This document shows positions 47,319 through 59,798 of a stretch of DNA of 64,000 nucleotides, piece by piece. The position numbers were made by a program, and so were the translations under genes. Source of the stretch: Oidiodendron maius Zn. Lineage: Eukaryota > Ascomycota > Leotiomycetes > Myxotrichaceae. The DNA is taken from positions 3,906,001 to 3,970,000 of the forward strand of contig KN832870.1 of NCBI GenBank assembly GCA_000827325.1, in the 5' to 3' direction. Every line of letters starts with the position of its first letter. Position 1 is the stretch's first letter. The notes beneath the pieces are model-generated. The model did no database searches. It was not told the DNA's origin and saw only the letters and a program-made list of their open reading frames with translations.

Positions 47319-50300
47319 AGAGATAGACAGAGTGAGACAGCAAGAGAGAGAGAGAAGGGGGGATGTTTATCTGTCCTTCTCCCATAGAACACCGACCGGC
47401 AGTCAACGATCCGGTATTCACATGCATCTATATTTCATATATATCCAATTAATATATCTTCTCTTCTTCGGTCTCTCTCCCTCCTCTCCTCTCCTCTTGT
47501 CTGCCACTGCCGTTCTGTCGTCGGAGGTGTGGAGAAGGCCAGGAAAAGAAAGAAAAAAAAAATTGGAAAAACATGGAAAAGAGCGGGTGCTAATATGGGG
47601 CGCCCTAAACCACTTCGGGTAGCACTCCACCCCGCTGCCATTGCCTCTCTCGGCCACTCCCTCTCACCCTCTTTCGGCCATTATCTCAAGCAGATTCATC
47701 ATCGCCATCGGTCTCGGTCCAGGATGCTGCTGGCCCCAGGGTCTTCTCCAAACAAGCACCACATATGGGCCAGGCATACGACCACCTCCAAATCTCCGCA
47801 TTCTCACCATTCCCTGCCTCTCAGCAGCTGATGATCCCCAGAATCCCTCCTACGGCGGCCCTCGTTACCCCATTCCTTAGGCCCAAGGGGCTTTCTAGCT
47901 GGGACGTTGCGCCGCCCTGCTCTGTCTGGCCGCAACGTCTGGGGAAACGTAACAACAACCGCCTGGGCGCGGCGGCACCACCGCGGAGACGGGGACGAGA
48001 GGGGCGTCATTCGCCTCGTTCTGCACACGGTAATAGGTAGGAGGGAGCAGCATCAAATTTCGCCACAACGTCAGTCAGCGCGGCGCCCCCTAAGCCCTGG
48101 GGACCAGGCACCATACGTAACGCGAAAATCCGCCCGAGAGAGAGAGCGCAACGCCGCGAAGAGTGGAAACGCCGTGGGTGGCCTGGAAAGGCCAGAGACT
48201 CCGTGGCATGGCATCAGCATCAGCATCGCATCAGCACCAGCCTCAGCCTCACCATCGTCCGTCAATCAGGAGCCAGAAGCCCACCATCCGCCGCCCAGCA
48301 GAGACATCCCCTAGGACCAGAAGCTGCCTGGGCGCGCCCGTAAATAACCCTCTGATACGGTACCCGCGAGCAGAGAACCGCCGTCCAACAACGCAACCGC
48401 TGGCTCTGTCGCGCCGTCCGATCTGTGCGCCCGCGTTGCTTTTTCCTCTGCTCTTCAACCTGGGGCCCCGCTCGTACCCAGGAAGGACGGGATGGGCGCA
48501 TCCCCGCTGGGGAACCCGCAGCAATCCTTCACCCATACAACAGGACACTCACTGTACGGCGTGACAGCCAGCGTCAGGACCGCCAGCGCTCCCCAGCCTG
48601 GCCCAGCTACGCTGACTGAGATGACTGCATAGCCCTCTGCTCCAGGCGCCGCAGAAATATGGCAAACACTCAGCGCAGATAATTTTAATTTCGTCCTATC
48701 TGGCCATGATGCGCACATAATCCGGAGACGAGCTGCGGGCGCCGAACATTCCCCGGACGCTTCAGTGCCGGACAAGCATCTCCCTTGAGGGCAGCGGTGA
48801 GTCTGGCCTCTTCCTTTTCACTGAGAGACCGAGATGACACGCATGCGGTGCGACACTGGACATTCCGCGGCGAGCAGGCCAGGGGAGGCGCCGATACCAG
48901 AGAGACCCCCATCGTACGCAGAGCCCATTCCGTCCTGCAAATCTCCACGAATTACTGTACAGACCCGCGCCGAGCCCTTATCTCTCTCCCAAATTCGACG
49001 GTGACCCCCAACCCTGATTCCATCTCTTTCTTCCTTCTCTCTCTCTCTCTCTCTCATTCCCCTGCTATCACGCCACCGGTTATCCTCGGGGTCTGCGTAT
49101 CCTGCTGCCCGCTTTAGGCAGCTGGGAGAAAGGAAGGGGAAAGGGAAGGGTTTCCCCATCTTTTCCTTTTGCCATTCCTCTCTCGCGCCCATCCCCCATG
49201 CGCTCTGAAACCTGGGGTACGTCGAGTCCTTTCCTGTGTCGGGGGATCATCAGAGATGGGCGAGTTCTGGAGTAGCCCCATAAATACTCCCGATTTGCCG
49301 AGGAGGGAAAGCCGACAGAGCGCGAGATCTCCCCCTATTCCTGATCCTGATCCTGGTCTCAGCCCGACCGATAGTGGACTTGTCAAATACTACGTGTGCT
49401 CTGGCTGTCTGGTCCGTCATTCTGAGTAGGCGACCTCCGCGCTCTCGTACATGGCCAAGGACAATTACTTTTTTTCCCTCCTTCCTACCCCGCGCCCGGG
49501 TTTCACGTCACGTCGCGTCGCATCCATGCCCTTCTGGGTACCTAGGACATAGCCTACCTGCCTCCTCCCGCACGGTAATCCATCGGAGGCATGTACTAGA
49601 GGGTCCATATCTGTACGGTATATACTTTCCACACCCGACTATAGCCTGCCTTGCATAGGCGCATCTCTTTTACCTAAGGGCATGCTGCACCGGGTGCAGG
49701 ATAAAGCAACGAGAAGGAAGGTCACCATCAGGACCACAGCACTAGCCGTCGATCCTGGCCCCACCCGCCCAAGAGCCTTTCACGACGAGTACAGTAAGAA
49801 ATACTCTCCTTGTGTGTAACTTTTCCGTAGAGGCGCCAGCTCCCAGCAAGCAAAAACGGGCGCGCGAGCGCCAGAAAGGTAGATAGCCCGAAGAGCGAGC
49901 CGTAGCGCTCGGGGGCACGTGGAGAGGGGGGAATAGGGTAATTACCTGTTCTGATGTTTGTTTTCCGGCCCGCGGGTCATTATCAAAGCGCAAGAAATGA
50001 TGGCTCTCCCCCAGGAGAAGGAGATTCACGTTTTGAGTCTAGTCCCTGTCCTTGTGCAGGCCAATTTGAGGGGAAATATATCCGGTCTTGGCGGAGCACG
50101 CGAGTAAAGGTTATTTGAGCAGGCAGGTTGAGAGCCATGCCGCATGGGCAATATACGCTGCAGGCGTCTGAGAAGAGAGAGGCCTAGGTGGGCAGGCCAT
50201 CCTATCACCGCGAATCTCGCCATATCCGCCGGTCAGTTCGTACCACAGCACCACCAAGTGCAGCTGAGTACGCCACCACGCAATTGATAGGAAAGGGGGT

Positions 50301-52705
50301 TCAATTATGAGACGAGCAGAGCCCGGAAGACCGCACACGGTAAGTGCGCGCCCATCTGACATAATGAATCCGCAAACGATTATCTCATCTCTCTCATCCC
50401 ATTCGCGCGCGAAGACTCACAAGGAACTAACCTGGTGGGGTTAGCCGGATGTTCGTTATCTTCCCCAGAGATAGGGTTTTATTACCGTACCACAAGAAAC
50501 GGTACAAAGCACACGGCGCGAAAGGCAACCCGCGGTAACTCACGGCTATGAAAATCCTTTGCGCAGTACCCCAAGCTACGGGAGAGTGTGGGGATATCAT
50601 CTCCTGTAGAGTATTACTCCGCATAAACATGTACTACCCAAATAGTGCAATCGCCCCCCTCGATTTCGCCTTATCTACACCAGCTGCAATGCGTGCAACA
50701 GCGGGTTGGCTTTGGCCCCCCCCCCTCTCGGCTCGCGGAATCCTGGGGTAAAATGGTAAATGGGCAGTGAAACGCCATCCGGGCATTTCGTGGGTGGGGC
50801 CCAAGCAAGGGGATCCGAGAGAAGAGAGAGAACGTTTGATGGCCTGGCAATGAGGAGCCTGAGAAGACGTGCACGGAGATGCGATTCGTACGGGTATCGA
50901 GGGGGCGTATCGACCGCAGTGGAGACAAGCAGAAACAGACGACGAGACGAGACACGACCGACCCGCTGCCCGCCGCCAGCAGGAAGGCTTAAATGATACA
51001 CACGGAAGCAGACGAGCCCGCATTGCTGCTTTGGGAACTATGGCGATGCGTGGCTTTCTCTGTCTCTCAGTCTCTCCGTCTCTCCGTCTCTCTGTCCCCT
51101 GTATCTGGGACCTTGTGCTCCACAACATTGCACATTCCGGGGAAATTCCAGTCCTGGAATTGTACCACCTCTCGCCCGGAGACCACCTCGCCCGCGTCCG
51201 ACGACAGGCACAATCCAATCCGCGAGCTCGATCGCACCCCATGCCCGCGCCGCCAGGTCGCTGAGGCTCTCACCCTCGGCGCGGTCTGCCTAAATTCCGC
51301 ACTTTATCATGCAGAATGCAGCGAGACAGGAGGAGTGGGAAGGGTTCGATGTCCACCAATCCAGAGGAACATCTCGACCCGGGCGCGATGTCCATGGTGC
51401 GCTCTGGAACGTCGAGAACCCTCGTCCCTTCTGGCCCAAACGCAAGTCCCTGATAAAATGTAGTGCAGTGCCAGAAAGCAAGTTTTCCAGCGAGAGAGCA
51501 TATGCCAATGGCAGGAGCAGACATGTGAACCGACATGGAATAACCGTTGATACTCGCTCTCCCCCAACCAACCCCTTAAGCCCACCATTCGCTCAGCTCG
51601 CTACTAGCAACCATGATGCCATAGCACCATCTCCATACTATACTGGTGACAAAGAGAATACGTTCACTCCCCCCAAATCAAAGTCACACCAGTCCACGTG
51701 TTCGCCCACTATCGGGTTATCGCGGATCCTCCCTTCCAGCTCTTCAGCTGCTCTCTCTCTCTGCCTCTCTACGTCAGTAAGCGCTCCGGTCTTCCCCGGA
51801 TGGCCGATAGGGGCAGCGCAGTTTCGGTGCGATTTCGCCATAATCCCCCGGCACATAGGCCGTACTCCCTGAAAAAATTAGGGAAACTACACTGAGTCTA
51901 AAGTAGTTCTTCTCCAAAGAGGGTAGCACTTTGTCGCTTTTCCACTATTTATTCCCCATTTATGTAGAGAATTTTGCCTCCCTCTCCCAAATGGTATTTT
52001 TTTTTCGTTCGAATTTGCTGGCTCCAGTACCCGCATTTCAACTTCTCCCCGCCACCCCTTTCCTCTCTCGGCCGGCATCCGAAGAAGATCCTTTTAGGCT
52101 CATCTGATAATACGTAGTCTACTGTACGAAGTACTGAGATGGCAATAACCCATATCAGCCCCCGCCAGCTTGCATCCTCTTCACATGCCAATGTCGTATT
52201 TGCTCTCTTTCACTCTGCCCTCTACAGAAAGGCTTTGCATGCTAGCTCGCCGTACCTGTTGCTAGTAGTGTCAATGCTCCACATGCCATGCGGCGTAACA
52301 TCCCTCTTCTGCCCACGAAACCCGCCCAACCCCTCCTGAAGCGTGCCCGGAGTGGGAATTTCCCGCCTGGACACGAACATGGAGACCGCCGCCGGACATT
52401 CTCAGGCGCCTGTCCCGGCCACCCCTTCCTCCCTCTAGGCCCTACCCGTCCTCCTCTTCTCCTTTTCCTCTCCGCCCTGCGTCAGCTTTGCCTGGGCTTT
52501 TGCCGGCTGTCGTTTCCAGCCCATAGCCTGAGTTCCCCTCTTCCACTCGCCTATACCTTCACAAGCACAGAGGTTTTTAATTAAATCCCCAATCAATTTG
52601 AGTTTTTTTTTTTCTTCTTCATCTTGCATATTTTGCTCATCGCCGTTGGATTAATTTAATTAATAAAGATACACATATGAAAGCGGAGAAGGGGAGGAGG
52701 GAGGG

Positions 52706-52850
52706 GGGGGGAGGGTGGGCGTCGCGCCTGAGAAGGGAAAGGTGTCTTCTGCCTTGTTTAATATAGGATATGCGAGACTAAGCTGAGAGTGAGTGCCGAC
52801 GGCAGAGGAGAAGAAGGAGAAACTGTATCATGAACGATGGGGATACTCCG
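52706..52850. repeat. Left copy of the 145 bp duplication flanking the gap
   Basis: Identical, base for base, to 53099-53243 and abutting the N run. It begins in a poly-G tract. Confidence 0.95.
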
Positions 52851-53098
52851 NNNNNNNNNNNNNNNNNNNNNNNNNNNNNNNNNNNNNNNNNNNNNNNNNN
52901 NNNNNNNNNNNNNNNNNNNNNNNNNNNNNNNNNNNNNNNNNNNNNNNNNNNNNNNNNNNNNNNNNNNNNNNNNNNNNNNNNNNNNNNNNNNNNNNNNNNN
53001 NNNNNNNNNNNNNNNNNNNNNNNNNNNNNNNNNNNNNNNNNNNNNNNNNNNNNNNNNNNNNNNNNNNNNNNNNNNNNNNNNNNNNNNNNNNNNNNNNN
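52851..53098. other. Assembly gap (248 N)
   Basis: Run of N between two identical 145 bp sequences. Any open frame reported across it is meaningless. Confidence 0.99.
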
Positions 53099-53243
53099 GG
53101 GGGGAGGGTGGGCGTCGCGCCTGAGAAGGGAAAGGTGTCTTCTGCCTTGTTTAATATAGGATATGCGAGACTAAGCTGAGAGTGAGTGCCGACGGCAGAG
53201 GAGAAGAAGGAGAAACTGTATCATGAACGATGGGGATACTCCG
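53099..53243. repeat. Right copy of the 145 bp duplication flanking the gap
   Basis: Exact copy of 52706-52850, starting in the same poly-G tract and ending GGGGATACTCCG; unique sequence follows. Confidence 0.95.
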
Positions 53244-55802
53244 CATGAGCATTACATATTGCGCTTGCAGGAGTGTTTCTTCCGTAACATAAACAGTTTC
53301 GTTTTCTGCTTCTTCTTCTCCTCCTCCTCCACTTCATGGCCTCCTGTGAGATCGACATCCCCCTTCCCCCTAACATCTCAATCTCAATTTCACACGGACT
53401 CTCTCTTTCACCCGTGTTTCGCCTCGCTCTAAACCATCTCCATCTCGCCTCCCTTCCATCCATCCATCCATCCACTCCCCCTCATACTGTAGGACCTTGT
53501 TCTCATCCTGCTCTCAGACAAAGAAATGGTAATCGGCCCTTGACCCCCTCCCTCGCATGACCCAATCGGGACACGAGGCTTTTCCGCCCCTGATCTCGTC
53601 CCCCCATCCGGATGCATACAGCACACCGCGCTTCCGTATCTCTCTGTTGGTCCTGTATGTCCATCCTCGGGTCCTGCATCGCCATAGCAGCGCCTGCGCA
53701 GACGCACGCACCGCCACGCCGCATGTGTGGCTTGCGCGCGGTCCTCAAGGTCCGGGCCCAGACCGGCCTCTTTGGACAGAGAGGGGGCGCGAATTGGGCC
53801 GAATAGGGAGATACTGTACGCTTGCCTTTGCTTGTGATGATTGCTACTACCCTACTGTAGAGGAACGTTTCTCTTGCGGGGGTTCGCTCGGTGGTACTGG
53901 TATCGCACAGGAGCGGCGACGCATGAGCAGAGGGAGATGGAGACGCACATCGCGTAAGACAGGAGAGGGGAGCATTGAGGACGCAGGGAAAGAGGCCAGA
54001 TTCACAAAGAGACGGATATAATAGGCAAGAGCCACGAATGCGGCCGACGCGGCGCCGGGGTAGCGACGAGGAGGAGAGTCCGAGGGTACAGTAGTCACGG
54101 TAGGGTAATGGTTACGGTGGCGGGAGACGGATGGGAACTGGGGATTTCCCTGTGTGCGCCGGAGGGGGGATAGAGAAGGTGGAAGTAGTAGAGAAATGCT
54201 CATCCTTCCTAGATGGGTAGGATCCTTCGCTATAGATGATATCTCGAAATGGAAGTGCTTTTAATATTTTGGGAACTACACGCTAGAGATGGAAATTCAA
54301 AATCCTACGCTGCTACAGAACACGCAGGTACGATACGATATCACGTCTCCCTTCACTGCATCTAGGGCCTCCCTCCCTCCCTCCCTCCGTCCCCCCCGCC
54401 TGGATCATGTCCGTCCGTTGCAAAGGATGGTTCATCATCCTGGCGGACGGATTCGGCAGAAGAGGACACAGAGCCGTGATCAGCGGCACGTCGGAGAATA
54501 TCCGGCAAGCCTAACTGATACCGATATAGCGTTGTATATGGGGGAACGGGCGGAGAGAGATGCCTCGGCTGGGGGGGGGACTGATGGCCTTGATGGCATG
54601 GAGGTTGGGAGCTTGGAACGCCTGGGGAATGCACGCGAGACGGGAGAGGAGAGTATGCGCATGGTGTAGGAATATTAGCCTAGAATTAATGCCAGCGAGG
54701 GGCACGAGACATGCGAGCGTGTGGGAGTTGGGGAGGGCAAGGGCAAGGGGACGGCGAACGTATCGCGTGCAGGAGGGAGTTAGAGGTACGGGATAGAGTA
54801 CATGATACATGGCATCCCGCGTCGTGATGTGGGATGTCTGGGCTTTGTGCTACTGTAGTTGCGACTGGAGGGGCCAAGCATTTGCCTGCTGTCCGCAAAA
54901 CATGCCAACAGAAAAAGAAAGGGGATAATCAAGCACCGTTCTTTCCTCGTCCCAGGGGCCTCATCTATCTCGCGCTGATCTTCCTGCTGCCAAGGTACGG
55001 AAGGGGAATGTTGCTGTGTGCAGCTCGCAGCGCGCAGCGCGCAACGCGCACTGAACTTGTACACGGTACATTGCATCTCCTATGGAGGAATTGCCAGTGA
55101 ATTCCTCCATACGGATTCGGTGCTTCCCCTTATCGCGCTCCCCTGGCCGGACTCTAAGAATCCCAGGGACACGGGAGAGGAATGGCGTGCCCCATGGGGT
55201 AAACGAAAGAAATTACCCGGAATAGTACTGTATTGGGATTCCATGACTGCTCTCTTTACCTAACCTCCAACAAGGACAACACCAAAAAACAAAACAAAAA
55301 ACAACGAGCAAAACAACTCCTGAATCGACTCCATCCTAGCCCCTTGTCTCGCCTTAGGGGGTACCTCCGCACTCCAGGCGATTGGGCGCCCCATTTCCCG
55401 CCCAGTCTTGCGTTGAGGTCGGATGCCGGCTGCACGTCCGCGGGTTTGGGTGCGAGCTTCCGTCGTCCGCGTTGGGAAGCTCAAGGGAATGCGGTGGATT
55501 TGTGGGGTACCTTTGCGGGTTACAGGTACGGTACCACCGCTGATGGATTATTGCGTGTGACGAGAGAGGCCGCGCAAAAACGGGGGTTGACATACGAAAG
55601 GCACATGTAACTGCAACGTACCTTTTCCCTTCAATTCAGTCGTCGTAAGCTGCCACTGACGAGATGCTTACGGAGGACTTTCTCGTCGGATCTCCTCGGG
55701 TGTCGGTCCGTTCGTATGCGCGGAAATCAGCTACCAAGAGCTCATTGTTCGTGAGTTCCTGGCTCCTCAACGGGGGCTCTTTTTTCCTGTCACTCACTGC
55801 CT

Positions 55803-57631
55803 TCAAAATCCCTCGTCTTCGCTGTCTCCGACTTCCACCCCCAATCCTCTTTCAACGGTGGCGTCTCGTGCGTCGGGACCAGGTATCCCTTTACCTTCCT
55901 TAGCATGTAATCCGTTCCCAGCTTCTTCCTCCTCTTCCTCGCCATCTTCATCTTCCCCTCCCTCGCTCTCCAATTCCCCTTGGCCAGGCACAAGGATGTC
56001 CTCGCTGCCCTGCCACTGCGGCGGCATCGGGGGCATGTCTTCCTCGTCTTCCTCCGCCCATCCGTAATCTTCGTCGTCCTCGCCTTCGCTGTCTGGTATC
56101 TCGAGTTCTGCCGCCGACAGTTTGCGTTTCTGCGGGACGGCTGGTGCTGATGCGGGGTCTGCGGCGTGCTCTAGGCGCGGTGCCCCACGATTCGGCCTAC
56201 CCGTTGGCAGAGCGAGGTGGCGGAGACCAGTCTGGAGCTCGTTAGGGGACTTGAGAGTCGCAATAAAAGCGGCAGTAAGCAAATTGTCACAGAAGACGTA
56301 CGTTGCCAATGCTGAATCCAAAAAGCCTCCTCCTCCCTTGTGCTACTGGTACACCCTCTGCTTTTACCACTTCCGCCAGCCGGACGTCTGTGATCTTGTT
56401 GCCCTCCTCGTCATCCCAGCCCCAGTCCCGAAAGAGCACCACGCGACTCCCAAGGCCCTGCTCCCAAGCCGCTGTGCTGACGGCCGGCACAAGGACTGCC
56501 CCCGCTCCGGGGCGCATCTTGGTGACGCACTGCGAGAGCACAACTACGGCGAGGTTGCAAGTGGCTGCCAGTTTCTGGAGCAGATTGACGACGTGCTGAA
56601 GCATGGGGAATTTGCGGGAGGTGTGGTTTGATGCTTGAGTCGCTTTAGTTGGATATGGACGAGATCTTGTAGGGTGAGAGCGTTTGCTAAAAAGGACATA
56701 CCTCTGGCCTTGCTTGGGATAGAAGCGGAACCAACCGTCCGCGGGAATGCAGTGCTGATTAGCGTAGAGAACGAGTCTATGATTATCAGGCTGGTATTAG
56801 AGTCTTCGTAATTGGTGGTTTGATAGGAGAGGAGAGCAATGAGATGGGCGAGAGTAGGTGTGGAAAAGTGTGTCAAATTCTCCATAAGGGCAGCCACACT
56901 AGTTGGTTCTGGTCGGTTTATAGAAGACGTAGTTGGTTCGAATGAGCTCAAGATCTGAGAGAATCGATGTCCAGATATTGGATGTGATCCATCTGTATAT
57001 TGTTAGTGTCTGCGCATATCTTTGTAGGCTTCACTAGATATATAACATCATTCTTTACTTAAAGAAATCCACTTAAAATATCAAACACAAAATATCGAAT
57101 AACAGCGGGCACGACTTATGAAAGGACAAAATCTACAACCTCTCCCTGAACATGGACCATGAAGCAAATTTGAAATTAACTAACCTACCCAAATAACACC
57201 CTCACCAGCATGCAGCGAACTTGCTGCTAACTGCATCCTAAATCACCCATCAGCCTCGTCTAAATCCTCATTCACACATCCGTAAATCTCAACTTACCCA
57301 AGAGCAGTCTTCCCCACTCCGGGCGGCCCCCAAATCTCCGTGACTTTCCCTCTGGACACCCCACCGCCTGCATTCCCTCCCTCTAGCACTCCAATCTCCC
57401 TACCCTGCAGCGCAGCATCCAATTCCCTCAGCCCGCTCGAAATGCATCTCGACCGCGAGGACTCCAGATCAAACAGCGCTTGCGCGACGGAGACAGTTGG
57501 GAGGCGGTCTGTAGCGAGTCAGTTCCTGCCTGCGATTCTAAGTACGGTTGAGGGGCTGGGTGGGGATAGTTACGTGAAGATGGGGGAGGGAGGCTGGATA
57601 TTTGGGAAGGACTTGGAATTGTAGATGCCAT
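55803..57631 (-). CDS. RAD55-like RecA-family recombination protein
   Basis: Six minus-strand exons (57574-57631, 57298-57508, 57185-57237, 56702-56992, 56302-56642, 55803-56249) give 466 residues. The RecA core has RLPTVSVAQALFDLESSRSR then CISSGLRELDAAL, Walker A GPPGVGKT (residues about 80-87), Walker B SLIIIDSFSTLI (about 175-187), LQKLAATCNLAVVVLSQCVT, and TAAWEQGLGSRVVLFRDW, the arrangement of Rad55/Rhp55-type Rad51 paralogues, which help load Rad51 at double-strand breaks. The Walker A exon matches best to Rad55-like proteins, but Rad57 or another paralogue is not excluded. The last exon adds a long acidic Asp/Glu-rich tail of about 130 residues. Intron 3 (192 nt) and the AAG acceptor of exon 5 were chosen by frame and are the weakest points. 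Confidence 0.82.
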
Positions 57632-58501
57632 GATACTATATTGTGGGAGTCGATCTGGGAGGTCGCGTCAGAAACGGGGAGGAGTCGCGTGAGACACGTG
57701 ATGGGAACTACCCCGCGGTGGGGTACTATACAGTAGCCAAAGTGTTATGATATTGTCTTGAGGATGTCATTTTACCATAGTATACTGGTTAATGGACTGG
57801 TAATAGGAGATGATGTATTTATTATCTTTAACTCTCTTTAATTTCTATTTCAATTGAACCGCCCCGTATATGTAAGAGAATATAGTAGGGCCTCCTGGGG
57901 GGGCATTAAATTAAACATTCCCGTTCAGGTCTCAAAAACGTAGAAGATTTTGTTTTCCACGAGACAACGAAATTTACAGATAGTAGAGAGACTTCGAAGT
58001 AGCAAGAGTACTGGGATGATCAATGGTGAAAACAGCTTTCTGTATGGGTTGTATGTTGTGTAAGCATTACTGCTCAATGAAAAAATACAGAGATATATGC
58101 ATGACAATTAATCAATTCTATAGCGCCGAGTAAAATATGTATGACACCAGTTATCACATCATTCGAGAGGAATTATCTTCCTTTACCAGTCAGTGACATG
58201 TTCATACTGTGTCGAGGCGGATATACGTTATCCTAGCTCTATTTAAATTCGATTCCACAGCACTCTTAGCACCAATACTGGGAATGTCTTATATTTTATC
58301 TCTATTTGCCCAGCAGATCTATCCAGGATCCAGTGCCTCTTTGACGCCAGTTCTCATGCGCCCAAATTCATATATACTCATTAACCATGAAGTGCCACTC
58401 CCGAATACCTGGAGTGGGCATATCTTTATGTACAAATCCCTCTCGAACTAGGCATTCCGGGGTCGAAAACGTACGTACATTCGAGGCCTATCTATCCATC
58501 G
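57632..58501. other. Intergenic
   Basis: Promoter side of the RAD55-like gene and 3' flank of the GH76 gene. AT-rich from about 57720. An inverted repeat CCACTCC...GGAGTGG lies at about 58393-58416. No gene seen. Confidence 0.45.
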
Positions 58502-59798
58502 TTAAGAGCAGGAGTTGCTGCCTTTCGACGCAGGCTCGAGCTCCTCGTCAGTTAACGGAGGAACAGAGTCTGCGGCAAGAAGTCCTTGGATTGTCTCTAA
58601 TGCGCTCATCTGCTGTCCAACACCGGAGTAACCATCGTACGCGGTATTCCAGTACCAGTGCTGACCACAGGTATCACCCTTTGCACCTCCCGAACAGGCT
58701 TTCGCGGCAGCCATAGAGCTACCCTGAAGATAAGCTGTGATCTGGCTCTTCGTGAAAGGCGCCATGAGAGTGGAGGCCCACATGAAGCGGGAAAGGTAAC
58801 CCTTAAAAGAATACTGATCAGTGTCGCAAGTGTTTGAAGGCTCGCATGCCGTCTCGACCATAATATTGGATGCGTTGCCAAAGGGGTTGAAGTACTGCGA
58901 GGAAGCGCTCAAGAAGCCCTTCGTACGCTCGGTCCAGAGATCGGAACCGTCAGTGTAGTTGTAGAGAACAGCAGCGCCATACAAGTAGACGGCAGTGTTG
59001 TAGGTCCAAATGACCGGACTGTGGTCCGAGCAGTTCTTAGAATCATCTGTACCATCATATACGTGATACTCAGCATCAATAAGCCCGATACTGACGGACC
59101 AGTCGTATGACTTCAGTGCCCAATCGAGGTATGTCTGGTTTCCAGTAAATCGGGCCAGGCGAGCGGAGAGCTGAAAGAAGGCGCCGTTGGAGATTGAGTT
59201 TTTATAATCATAGCCCTTGTTAGATGGAAAGATCTGCCACTTTAGTCCGCCACCGCAAGAAGTGACATCCCAGCGGTTCACTTGGGTATTCCAAAGATTT
59301 TCGGTGAGCTCGATCCAGGAGTATGAGCCGCTAGGAGGAGGATAGTTCTTCTCGGCAGCCGACATGGCAGCAAACCCCCAGAATGACTGATCGTCGTTTC
59401 CTTCATCGAACTGCTGGTTGGGCATCATGAAGTCCGAGTAGGGACCGACTTGAGAGTTGAGGGCTTGTAGGGTCACCTCGTTGTATGATGGATCGCCAGT
59501 GTAGTGATAGTAGTCCACCATCGCTCCCCACATTGCGCCAGCTTCCCACCAGTAGTATGGATTTGGTAGGATAGCAATAGTTGCGGGGGTATTGGTGACA
59601 TTGCCTGTGTAGAATGTCATTAGGTTGTAGGCGATATTGCTGGCAGCATTCTTGATTGAAGCTGTTGAATAAAGTCAGCGCTGTGTCTTGCGGTTGCTAG
59701 GGAGATATCTCACTTTTGTCATTGACATCAAGCTGAAGAGCTCTCGCAAATGGAGCTGCCAATACTGCCAAAGCAGCGAGAGTCTTGGTGATCCTCAT
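58502..59798 (-). CDS. GH76 mannan endo-1,6-alpha-mannosidase (DCW1/DFG5 type), secreted
   Basis: Two minus-strand exons (59714-59798 and 58502-59661) give 414 residues. A signal peptide (MRITKTLAALAVLAAPFARA) is followed by LQLDVNDK and the GH76 domain. PNPYYWWEAGAMWGAMVDYY and MMPNQQFDEGNDDQSFWGFA carry the catalytic Asp pair; CGGGLKWQIFPSNKGYDYKN, SNGAFFQLSARLARFTGNQT, FKGYLSRFMWASTLMAP and GQHWYWNTAYDGYSGVGQQM follow in family order. In yeast Dcw1/Dfg5 transfer GPI-anchored proteins from membrane to wall glucan. This copy ends ELEPASKGSNSCS with no hydrophobic GPI tail, so it looks soluble or wall-released, unlike Dcw1. Several N-glycosylation sites are present. Confidence 0.92.

Larger units (their letters stand above)
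46705..55802. other. Nine-kilobase region upstream of creA without a recognisable gene
   Basis: Between creA and the RAD55-like gene I find no frame that resembles a known protein; many frames overlap on both strands because the DNA is GC-rich and low in stops. It contains simple repeats: CT units at 49036-49055, CATC units at 53456-53474 and CTCC units at 54369-54388. Recurrent GTACGGTA and TACTGTA sequences are scattered through it. An assembly gap lies inside. It may hold a very long creA leader, non-coding transcripts or fast-evolving genes; sequence alone does not decide. Confidence 0.4.

Noticed and set aside
50634-51242. 202-residue minus-strand frame upstream of creA
   Set aside because: Composition (Arg/Ser/Cys-rich) fits random GC-rich sequence, overlapping frames exist on the other strand, and no domain is recognisable.
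52793-53179. Open frames spanning the N run
   Set aside because: They consist mostly of unknown bases in an assembly gap.
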